From contig JABCYW010000058.1 of assembly GCA_013289985.1 (NCBI GenBank), positions 1 to 32,953 of the forward strand: a DNA stretch of 32,953 bases, written 5' to 3'. This stretch comes from Betaproteobacteria bacterium (GTDB lineage: Bacteria > Pseudomonadota > Gammaproteobacteria > Burkholderiales > Burkholderiaceae_C). Position numbers and translations under genes: made by a program. Below the pieces are notes generated by a model. That model had not been told where the DNA came from and did not search any database. It saw only the letters and a list, made by a program, of their open reading frames with translations. Positions 26,736-32,953 of this stretch are shown in pieces (positions within the stretch are counted from its first letter, which is position 1; each line of letters opens with the position of its first letter).

Positions 26736-27236
26736 ATGGACACAGAATTCAAGCTGGACACCGTCGACTTGCGCATCCTGCGCGTGCTGCAGGCCAATGG
26801 TCGCGCCACCTACGACGAGGTGGCCGCCGAGGTGAGCCTGTCGCCGTCGGCCACCCTGCGACGCGTGAAGCGGCTCGAGGAGGCGGGCGTCATCGCCGGC
26901 TACGTGGCGCTCGTGAAGCCGGAGGCGGTCGGGCTCTCGCTCACGGCCTACATCACGGTGCGGCTCGAGAAGCAGTCGGACACGCACATGCGCAAGCCCA
27001 TGGACGCGTTCCGCGCGTCGGTGCAGACCTGGCCCGACGTGGTGGAGTGCAGCTCGCTCACCGGCGAGATGGACTACCTGCTGCGCGTGCTGGTGAGCGA
27101 CATGGCGCACTACTCGCGCTTCGTGATGGACACGCTGCTCAAGCATCCGAGCGTGCAGGACTGCAAGACCAGCTTCGTGCTCGATCGCGTCAAGCAGACG
27201 ACGGCGGTGCCGCTGCAGGACGCGCGCGGCCGCTGA
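26736..27236 (+). CDS. Lrp/AsnC-family transcriptional regulator
   Basis: The 166-residue product has the AsnC-type N-terminal helix-turn-helix (VDLRILRVLQANGRATYDEV, then SPSATLRRVKRLEEAGVI) and the C-terminal RAM ligand-binding domain (about 75-150, with LTGEMDYLLRVLVSD). Lrp-type regulators form octamers and bind repeated sites in amino-acid operons. It is divergent from hppD, whose substrate comes from tyrosine, so an aromatic amino acid or its keto acid is a likely effector (inference). The ATG at 26736 starts the usual short N-terminal arm. Its stop is six bases from the stop of the convergent 84-residue gene. Confidence 0.92.
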   Translation: MDTEFKLDTVDLRILRVLQANGRATYDEVAAEVSLSPSATLRRVKRLEEAGVIAGYVALVKPEAVGLSLTAYITVRLEKQSDTHMRKPMDAFRASVQTWPDVVECSSLTGEMDYLLRVLVSDMAHYSRFVMDTLLKHPSVQDCKTSFVLDRVKQTTAVPLQDARGR

Positions 27237-27242
27237 AGCTAC

Positions 27243-27497
27243 CTACGCGTCGAGCCCGTCGATGCTGCGCGCCACGTCGTCGCGCACCGCCTTGGCCTCG
27301 TTGCCGCCCGTCCACTCCGGCGTGCCGCCGGCCAGGCTCCAGCGCCGTCCGGGCAGCGACACCGTGGCCTTCCAGGTGAGCAGCGGTCCTTCGATGTCCC
27401 AGGTGGCCTCGTAGCGGAACGAGGTCCGGCTCTCCGAGTGCACGTGCGAGCTGGCGACGACGCGTTTCGCAGGCGCGGGAGCGGGCAGGCGTTTCAA
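27243..27497 (-). CDS. Hypothetical 84-residue protein (TTG start)
   Basis: I do not recognise this family. The product is basic at the N-terminus and then beta-rich, with an ATWDIEGPLLTWKATVSLPG segment and a WSLAGGTPEWTGGNEA segment that read like a conserved soluble domain. The only good start is TTG at 27497, preceded by GAGGAGG seven bases upstream, one of the best ribosome sites in the window, and this supports a real gene. It lies 81 bp after the GNAT gene on the same strand and ends six bases from the convergent Lrp gene. No signal peptide or membrane segment is visible. Confidence 0.65.
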   Translation of the reverse strand: MKRLPAPAPAKRVVASSHVHSESRTSFRYEATWDIEGPLLTWKATVSLPGRRWSLAGGTPEWTGGNEAKAVRDDVARSIDGLDA

Positions 27498-27578
27498 CTC
27501 GGGGCCTCCTCGGAATGGACGGCCATCCTAACTGCCGCGCATGGCCGGTTCAATGCCGCGAGACGCGCGCCCGGCGCG

Positions 27579-28088
27579 TCAGTCTTCCCCGGCGGCGCCC
27601 TCCGCCAACCGCGCCAGGTACTCCCCGCCCAACCGGAAGCTCAGCCGCCCGGCCACGTGCAGCGCGCCCAGCGAGCGGTAGAACGCCAGCGCGGGCCGGT
27701 TCGATGCGCTCACGTGCCAGTCCATGCGCGCGCACCCGTGCTCGGCCGCGTGGAGCGCGACCCACGCCATCAGCGCCTTGCCGATGCCCTGGTGCTGGCG
27801 TGCCCGGCGCACGTAGAGTTCCTTGAGCAGCAGCTGGCCGCGGCGCGCGGGCGCCGGGTCGACCAGCGAATGGAACAGCGCGATGGCGGCCAGGCCGACG
27901 ACCTCGCCGGCGTCCTCCGTGGCCACCACCAGGCGGACGGCGGCGTGCTCGCCGAGCAGGTTGTCGACCAGGTTCGATCGGATGTCGTCGCGCGACACCG
28001 GCGCCTCCTCGCTGTAGAAGGCGCACATCTCGTGCATCAGGTCGATCAACGACTCGTGCTGGCTCTCGTCGACAAAGGCGATGTGCAT
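27579..28088 (-). CDS. GNAT-family N-acetyltransferase
   Basis: The 169-residue product has the GNAT core: motif A around residues 90-115 with LKELYVRRARQHQGIGKALM, in which RxxxQGIG binds acetyl-CoA, and motif B with SASNRPALAFYRSLGA, the common N-x2-A-x2-F-Y helix. The acceptor is unknown; the family acetylates amines on small molecules or proteins. It starts 20 bp after the XRE-cupin regulator gene on the same strand and has a purine-rich ribosome site, so the two are probably cotranscribed. It may belong to the same amino-acid-related function, but this is only context. Confidence 0.88.
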   Translation of the reverse strand: MHIAFVDESQHESLIDLMHEMCAFYSEEAPVSRDDIRSNLVDNLLGEHAAVRLVVATEDAGEVVGLAAIALFHSLVDPAPARRGQLLLKELYVRRARQHQGIGKALMAWVALHAAEHGCARMDWHVSASNRPALAFYRSLGALHVAGRLSFRLGGEYLARLAEGAAGED

Positions 28089-28108
28089 GCGCTTCCCCCC
28101 GGCTGCGT

Positions 28109-28807
28109 CTACTTCTTCGCCGGCTTCGCGCGCGTGACGATGGGCCGCTTGCGAGCGGGCTCGCCCGCGTGCTTCACCGACGCGTTGACGAAGGTGTCCT
28201 TCATCGTCTCGTCGCGGCCGCGCGGCGAGCAGGCGGTGATGGTGCGGCAGGACTCCTCGGACGCCTTCAGGTAGGCGTGGCCCATCTCCGAATCGAAGTA
28301 GACCGAGTCGCCGGCCTTGAGCACCAGAGGCGCGTAGAGCTCGGTATGGAAGCCGATCTCGCCCTCGATGACGTAGGTGAACTCCTCGCCGGGATGGCGG
28401 ATGAAGCCGCCGAACTCGGCGAAGAACTCGTCGAGCGTGCGCGCGTGGTGCTCCACGTGGATGGGCGTCATGCGCTTGTTCAGGAGCTCCGTGGCCAGGT
28501 AGGTCTGGCTGTAGCTGCGCGTCTCCACGAGCTGGCCCTCGCCCGCGCGGTGCACCACGCGGCGGCCGCCGTGGTTCACCGGGCCCCCCGGGTGCGGCGT
28601 CGTGTCGAGCAGCTCCGCCATGTCGATGGCCAGGCCCTTGCTGACCAGCATCAGCTTGTCGTACGACGCCGAGACGTGGCCCATCTCCAGCTTGGACAGC
28701 GTGGACACCGCCAGCCCCGTGCGCGCCGACAGCTCGGTCAGCGTCAGCCCTTGGCGCTTGCGTACCGCGCGGATGGTTTCGCCCGGACCGGGGAGGGGAG
28801 CTTTCAT
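28109..28807 (-). CDS. XRE-family regulator with cupin sensor domain
   Basis: The 232-residue product has an N-terminal HTH_3 domain (about 11-65: IRAVRKRQGLTLTELSARTG, then STLSKLEMG) and a C-terminal cupin (about 140-205: GEEFTYVIEGEIGFHTE, DSVYFDSEMGHAY). XRE-cupin proteins such as PuuR and PsdR repress uptake and breakdown of amines, amino acids or peptides and are released by a ligand in the cupin. It is divergent from the TonB receptor operon, and the intergenic region holds A/T-rich dyads of the kind these proteins bind. The C-terminal tail is Lys/Arg-rich. Target and autoregulation are inferred from context. Confidence 0.92.
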   Translation of the reverse strand: MKAPLPGPGETIRAVRKRQGLTLTELSARTGLAVSTLSKLEMGHVSASYDKLMLVSKGLAIDMAELLDTTPHPGGPVNHGGRRVVHRAGEGQLVETRSYSQTYLATELLNKRMTPIHVEHHARTLDEFFAEFGGFIRHPGEEFTYVIEGEIGFHTELYAPLVLKAGDSVYFDSEMGHAYLKASEESCRTITACSPRGRDETMKDTFVNASVKHAGEPARKRPIVTRAKPAKK

Positions 28808-28847
28808 GGCGTGACTCTATCAGTTGGCGGCTTCGAGAAAAGTCTCA

Positions 28848-28868
28848 TGGAAAACGATTAGTTTTCCA
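28848..28868. promoter_or_regulatory. XRE-cupin operator, perfect inverted repeat
   Basis: TGGAAAAC (28848-28855) and GTTTTCCA (28861-28868) are perfect 8-bp arms around GATTA. A second, overlapping imperfect dyad (TTTCCAAA at 28863-28870 against TTTGGGAAA at 28881-28889) runs into the -35 of the TonB receptor promoter. This is the only A/T-rich island in the neighbourhood. Confidence 0.65.
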
Positions 28869-28881
28869 AAATAGAAAAAAT

Positions 28882-28910
28882 TTGGGAAATAAGAAAAACA
28901 CGGATACGAT
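28882..28910 (+). promoter_or_regulatory. Promoter of the TonB receptor operon
   Basis: TTGGGA (28882-28887) and TACGAT (28905-28910) are separated by 17 bp. The -35 lies inside the second dyad, so repressor bound there would block RNA polymerase. Transcription would start near 28917, leaving a leader of about 57 nt. Confidence 0.55.
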
Positions 28911-28973
28911 TTGCCATCGACCCGAACGCTCACGAGGCCGGGTCACCGGCTTCTTCTCCACCAAGGATCGCCA

Positions 28974-31229
28974 ATGAACAAGACCGCACCGTCCACGTCC
29001 GCCCATGTCGCTCACACCGGCCTTCGCCTGACCTCCATCGCGCTGGCCGTCGCGGCGCTGTCGCCGGCGCTGGCGCTGGCCCAGGCGGTCGCCCCGGCCG
29101 CCGCTGCGAGCGCGCCGGCCCCCGCGGCCGCAGCCAGCGATGTCGCCATGCAGACGGTCTACGTCACGGCCTCGCGCCGCCGCGAGCCGGCGCGCGAGGT
29201 GCCGATGCAGGTGGATCGCCTGTCCACGGTGGACCTCCAGCAGTCGGGCGCCAAGAGCCTGATCGACTACCTGGGCGCGCAGCCCGGCGTCGACGTCAGC
29301 ACGAACGGCGGCCCGGGCATGGGCACGGTCAGCATCCGCGGCGTGACCACCGGCGACCTGACGATCGCGACCGTCGGCACCTACATCGACGACGTCGCCT
29401 ACGGCTCCAGCAGCGCGTTCGCCGCCGGCTCGGCCACGGCGCTCGACATGGCCCTGCTGGACCTCGACCACATCGAGATCCTGCGCGGGCCGCAGGGCAC
29501 CCTGTACGGCGCCGGCGCGATGGGCGGCGTGCTCAAGTACGTGACCAACGAGCCGGACACCTCCGAGTTCTCCGGCAAGGCCGCGATCGGCGCCAGCACC
29601 ACGAAGGGCGGCGGCACCAGCAGCACCGTCAACGCGGTGGTCAACGTGCCTCTCAAGACCGACGTGGCCGCGCTGCGCGTGGCCGCCTTCCACGACCACG
29701 AGGGCGGCTGGGTCGACGTGGTGGGCCCGGCGGCCGGCAAGGATCTCAACAAGGGCGACACCAACGGCGGCCGCGTGGCGCTGCTGGTGGAGCCGAGCGC
29801 GCGCTTCCATATCCGGGCGACGGCGGTGACGCAGGAGATCCGGCGCGGCAACTCCGACTTCACCGACATGGACGCGGCCACGGGCCAGCCGGTCGACGGC
29901 TGGAACAAGCGCGACCAGGTGGTCCTGGAGCCGCATTCGGTGCGCACCGGCCAGGGCGCCGTCGACCTGGAGTACGACTTCGGGCCCGCGCGCCTGAATT
30001 CCATCACGTCGGTGCAGCGATCGAAGCTGAGCCAGCACTACGACCTGAGCGCGGTCTACGCGCCGCTGATCAACCAGTTCTTCGGCTTCACGCCCGACAC
30101 GGTCAGCGAGGACATCTCGGCGGACGTCCACAAGACGACGCAGGAGTTCCGCCTCACGTCGACCGCCGGCGGCTCGGTGGAATGGCTCGCCGGCCTGTAC
30201 TGGGACCGCGAGACCGCCGACCAGAAGCAGCACGTGCTCGACACCCTGGCGGGCGGCAGCCCCCTGGCCGACCTGGCGCAGCTGGATCTCGTGAGCAAGT
30301 ACGAGGAGCTGGCGGGCTACGGCGACATCACCTGGAATGCGACGCCCACGCTGGCGTTCACGGGCGGCGTGCGCGTGGCGCAGAACAAGCAGGACTTCAC
30401 GCAGAACGCCAGCGGCCCGCTGGTCGGCGGTTCGCTGCCCACCGCGCACTCGAAGGAGACGCCCAAGACCTGGCTGGCCACTGCCCGCTACAAGCTCACG
30501 ACCACCAGCAACGTCTACCTGCGCGCGGCCAGCGGCTACCGGCCGGGCGGCCCCAACGCGGTGCTGGACGATCCGGCCACCGGCCTGCCGCTCGCGCCCC
30601 AGACCTTCGCGCACGATTCGCTGTGGAGCTACGAGGCGGGCTACAAGGGCGACCTGTTCGACAACACGCTGTCGATCGAGGCGGCGGTGTACGACATCCG
30701 CTGGCACAACATCCAGCAGGCCTACTCGGTCAACGGCATCGGCGTGCTCGTCAACGGCGGCAAGGCGGAGATCCAGGGCTTCGAGCTGGGCGCGAGCTGG
30801 CATCCGAGCGCGCGCTGGTCGCTGGTGGGCAGCTTGTCGACGATCGACGGCCGCCTCAAGGAAGACGCTCCCGGCCTGGGCACCGCCGGAGAGCGCCTGC
30901 CCAACAGCGCCGACCTGTCGGCCTCGCTCGGCGCGAAGACGTCGTTCGACGTGGCGGGCCACGCCGGCTGGTTCGGCGCGTCGGAGCGCTACGCGGGCGA
31001 GCGCGACGCGAGCGTCGGGGCCGCCTACAAGATGCCCGCCTACTGGCTCACGGACATGAATGGCGGCATCGACTTCGGCCGCGTGTCGCTGGGCCTGTAC
31101 GTGCGCAACGTGTTCGACGCCCACGCGCAGTTGGCGACCTCGGCCGCGTTGTTGTCGCTCGGCGGCCCGGCGCAGGTCGAGCTGGCGCGTCCGCGCACCA
31201 TCGGCATGACGCTGACGGCGAGCTTCTGA
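28974..31229 (+). CDS. TonB-dependent outer-membrane receptor
   Basis: The 751-residue product has a signal peptide ending near ALAQA (about 37) and an Ala/Pro-rich spacer. A TonB-box-like VYVTASRR near 64 and a plug domain (about 70-185) follow, with ILRGPQGTLYGAGAMGGVLKYVT, the standard plug end. A 22-strand barrel runs to a C-terminal phenylalanine (MTLTASF), as outer-membrane proteins require. It imports a substrate across the outer membrane with TonB energy. No siderophore gene is nearby; instead a D-amino-acid dehydrogenase-like gene starts three bases after its stop and a serine hydrolase gene follows. An AAGGAT site precedes the ATG. The substrate is probably a peptide or amide (inference). 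Confidence 0.93.
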   Translation: MNKTAPSTSAHVAHTGLRLTSIALAVAALSPALALAQAVAPAAAASAPAPAAAASDVAMQTVYVTASRRREPAREVPMQVDRLSTVDLQQSGAKSLIDYLGAQPGVDVSTNGGPGMGTVSIRGVTTGDLTIATVGTYIDDVAYGSSSAFAAGSATALDMALLDLDHIEILRGPQGTLYGAGAMGGVLKYVTNEPDTSEFSGKAAIGASTTKGGGTSSTVNAVVNVPLKTDVAALRVAAFHDHEGGWVDVVGPAAGKDLNKGDTNGGRVALLVEPSARFHIRATAVTQEIRRGNSDFTDMDAATGQPVDGWNKRDQVVLEPHSVRTGQGAVDLEYDFGPARLNSITSVQRSKLSQHYDLSAVYAPLINQFFGFTPDTVSEDISADVHKTTQEFRLTSTAGGSVEWLAGLYWDRETADQKQHVLDTLAGGSPLADLAQLDLVSKYEELAGYGDITWNATPTLAFTGGVRVAQNKQDFTQNASGPLVGGSLPTAHSKETPKTWLATARYKLTTTSNVYLRAASGYRPGGPNAVLDDPATGLPLAPQTFAHDSLWSYEAGYKGDLFDNTLSIEAAVYDIRWHNIQQAYSVNGIGVLVNGGKAEIQGFELGASWHPSARWSLVGSLSTIDGRLKEDAPGLGTAGERLPNSADLSASLGAKTSFDVAGHAGWFGASERYAGERDASVGAAYKMPAYWLTDMNGGIDFGRVSLGLYVRNVFDAHAQLATSAALLSLGGPAQVELARPRTIGMTLTASF

Positions 31230-31232
31230 GCG

Positions 31233-32369
31233 ATGTCCATGGATGCTGAAGGCAAGTCGTTCGACTTCATCGTCGTCGGTGGCGGGATGGCGGGCGCCGC
31301 GGCGGCCGCCCACCTGTCGCGGCGCGGCCGGGTGGCGCTGCTGGAACGCGAGACGCAGGCGGGCTACCACTCCACCGGCCGCTCGGCGGCGCTGTTCTCC
31401 ACGATCTACGGCAACGCCGCCGTTCGGGCCCTCACGCGCGCGAGCCAGGCCTTCCTGTTCGAATCGCCCGCGTGGTTCACGCCCACGCCGCTGGTGAGCC
31501 CGCGCTCCACGCTGTTCTTCGCCACGCCCGCGCAGATGGCGGTGCTGGCGGCGTTCCGCGACGACGCGGACATCGCGGCCAGCACGCGCTGCCTGGACGT
31601 CGCGCAGGCCGGCGAGCTCGTGCCGGCGTTCAAGCCGGGGTTCCTCGGCGGCGCGGTGCTGGAGCCGGGATCGGCCGACATCGACGTGGACGCGCTGCAC
31701 CAGGGCTACCTGCGCCAGGCCCGGGCGGCCGGCGCCACCGTGGTGCTGGATTGCGACGTGACCGGATTGAAGCGCCGGGGCGGACGTTGGGAAGCCGACT
31801 CGAAGGGCGTGCGCTACGACGCGCCCGTGGTCGTGAACGCGGCCGGCGCCTGGGCCGACGAGGTGGCGCGACTGGCCGGCGCGCGGCCCGTGGGCCTGCG
31901 GCCGCTGCGCCGCACCGCGATGCTGGTGGATGCACCGCGCGGCCTCGCCTGCGCCGGCTGGCCGGCCGCCATCGCGATCGACGAGAGCTTCTATTTCAAG
32001 CCCGATGGCGGACGGCTGCTGCTGTCGCCGGCCGACGAGGAGCCGAGCCCGCCGTGCGACGCGCAGCCCGAGGACCTCGAGGTGGCCATCGCGGTGGATC
32101 GCTTCGAGAACGCCACCGGCGCGCAGGTGGCCAAGGTCTGGCACCGTTGGGCCGGCTTGCGTGTTTTCGCCGCTGACCGCACGCCCGTGGTCGGCTTCGA
32201 TTCCCAGGCCGAAGGCTTCTTCTGGCTTGCCGGCCAGGGCGGCTACGGCATCCAGAGCGCCGAGGGCCTGGGCCGGCTCGCGGCCGCGCTGGCCTGCGGC
32301 GATTCCGTTCCCGCCGATCTCCTGGCCGCCGGCGTCGTCGCCGAGCACCTGGCTCGTTCCCGTTTCTGA
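31233..32369 (+). CDS. FAD-dependent D-amino-acid dehydrogenase, DauA-like
   Basis: The 378-residue product is an FAD-dependent oxidoreductase of the DAO family. The dinucleotide motif VVGGGMAGAAAA is at 14-25, with ERE at 38-40 for the ribose. It matches Pseudomonas D-arginine dehydrogenase DauA over its length as I recall that sequence: GYHSTGRSAA, ADIDVDALHQGYLRQ, VVNAAGAW, DESFYFKPD, WAGLR and GFFWLAGQGGYGIQ. Two active-site positions differ: DauA Glu87, which contacts the guanidinium, aligns with Thr93, and DauA His48 with Leu54, while Tyr59, the FYFKPD tyrosine and the WAGLR arginine remain. It should therefore oxidise a different, less basic D-amino acid. The ATG at 31233 follows the receptor stop by three bases; ATG at 31239 is the alternative. 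Confidence 0.85.
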   Translation: MSMDAEGKSFDFIVVGGGMAGAAAAAHLSRRGRVALLERETQAGYHSTGRSAALFSTIYGNAAVRALTRASQAFLFESPAWFTPTPLVSPRSTLFFATPAQMAVLAAFRDDADIAASTRCLDVAQAGELVPAFKPGFLGGAVLEPGSADIDVDALHQGYLRQARAAGATVVLDCDVTGLKRRGGRWEADSKGVRYDAPVVVNAAGAWADEVARLAGARPVGLRPLRRTAMLVDAPRGLACAGWPAAIAIDESFYFKPDGGRLLLSPADEEPSPPCDAQPEDLEVAIAVDRFENATGAQVAKVWHRWAGLRVFAADRTPVVGFDSQAEGFFWLAGQGGYGIQSAEGLGRLAAALACGDSVPADLLAAGVVAEHLARSRF

Positions 32370-32398
32370 TCCGATCCTCCACCTTGCATGGAAAGCCG

Positions 32399-32953
32399 AT
32401 GAGACACCTTCCGACACTGGCCGCGCTGGCCACCGCCACCGTCCTGGCCTTCGCATCGGCCAGCCCTTCGGCCGCACCCGCCGCGCCCGCCTCCGTGCCC
32501 ACGCTCGCGGCCGGCCATGAGCTCACCGCGCAGGACGCGCAGGCGTGGCTCGACGGCCTGATGCCCACGGCGCTGCGCACGGCGCGCGCGCCGGGCGCCG
32601 TCGTCTCCATCGTGAAGGACGGCCAGGTGCTGTTCGAGAAGGGCTACGGCGTCTCCGACGAGAAGAAGAACACGCCGGTCGACCCGCAGCGCACGCTGTT
32701 CCGGCCGGGCTCCACGTCCAAGCTGTTCACCTGGACCGCGGTCATGCAGCTGGTGGAGCAGGGCAAGCTGGATCTCGACGTCGACGTCAACAAGTACCTC
32801 GACTTCCAGGTGCCGCCGCTGAACGGCCAGCCGATCACGCTGCGCCAGATCATGACGCACCGGACCGGCTTCGAGGAGCGCATCAAGGACCTGGTGGCGT
32901 TCGATCTTCCCGAGACGCCGCTGGGCGAGGTGCTGGCCGGCAACATGCCGGCG
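32399..32953 (+). CDS. Serine hydrolase, beta-lactamase/DD-peptidase family (3' end outside window)
   Basis: The first 185 codons are present and the frame runs off the window. An Ala-rich signal peptide (about 1-26) sends it to the periplasm or beyond. The catalytic SxxK is Ser105-Thr-Ser-Lys108 in FRPGSTSKLFTW, followed by the family pattern LVEQGKLDLDVDVNKYL and ITLRQIMTHRTGF. Relatives include class C beta-lactamases, DD-carboxypeptidases, D-aminopeptidases and esterases; I cannot choose between them. It lies 29 bp after the dehydrogenase gene in what looks like a three-gene operon. In that setting, release of D-amino acids from a peptide or amide is attractive but unproven. Confidence 0.9.
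   Translation, partial: MRHLPTLAALATATVLAFASASPSAAPAAPASVPTLAAGHELTAQDAQAWLDGLMPTALRTARAPGAVVSIVKDGQVLFEKGYGVSDEKKNTPVDPQRTLFRPGSTSKLFTWTAVMQLVEQGKLDLDVDVNKYLDFQVPPLNGQPITLRQIMTHRTGFEERIKDLVAFDLPETPLGEVLAGNMPA

Noticed and set aside
28845-32477. Very long open frame antisense to the TonB receptor and dehydrogenase genes
   Set aside because: It is a by-product of high GC at third codon positions on the other strand. Its translation is low-complexity Arg/Ala/Gly/His-rich and matches no family.

Overview
The window is GC-rich, gene-dense chromosomal DNA. Gene content and protein flavour (hppD with a divergent Lrp regulator, agmatinase with a divergent LysR regulator, a non-metal type kdsA, a GspD secretin, a TonB receptor, H-NOX signalling) point to a Gram-negative betaproteobacterium, most likely Burkholderiales. 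This is judged from the proteins by eye, not from a search. No rRNA, tRNA, insertion sequence or CRISPR array is visible.

Left part (1-9050). The 3' end of an MFS exporter runs into a minus-strand pair, kdsA and a nucleotidyltransferase. Then come a GH128-type lipoprotein behind a LacI-like operator, a solitary gspD secretin, a DUF4397 lipoprotein, a 44-residue four-cysteine protein, and a phospholipase C-type phosphoesterase that has a beta-rich N-terminal domain but no visible signal peptide.

Centre (9541-21545). Twelve kilobases lie on one strand. A NarL-type two-component pair (membrane PAS-PAS kinase and response regulator) is followed by a 27-bp perfect palindrome. Then comes a tightly packed set: a lone receiver domain, an H-NOX nitric oxide sensor, an HNOBA-histidine kinase-receiver hybrid, a SAM methyltransferase, a haem-oxygenase-like diiron oxygenase, a DapA-like aldolase lacking the family tyrosine, an HNOBA-PAS-GAF-GGDEF-EAL protein and a degenerate HD-GYP protein. 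Sensor, phosphorelay and c-di-GMP outputs resemble known H-NOX networks. Three small-molecule enzymes locked by overlapping or near-abutting reading frames into the middle of such a network are, to my knowledge, not described. This is the best candidate for a new system: NO sensing coupled to making or modifying a small metabolite as well as to c-di-GMP control.

Right part (21584-32953). A strong hairpin separates the signalling block from agmatinase/LysR. Next are a TPR-LuxR regulator (possibly leaderless), hppD with a divergent Lrp-family gene sharing paired 13-bp dyads, a small conserved-looking protein, a GNAT acetyltransferase, and an XRE-cupin repressor. The repressor is divergent from a TonB receptor, a DauA-like D-amino-acid dehydrogenase and a secreted serine hydrolase (cut by the window end). 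Operator dyads overlap the TonB receptor promoter. The set looks like a module that takes up a peptide or amide, hydrolyses it and oxidises a D-amino acid.
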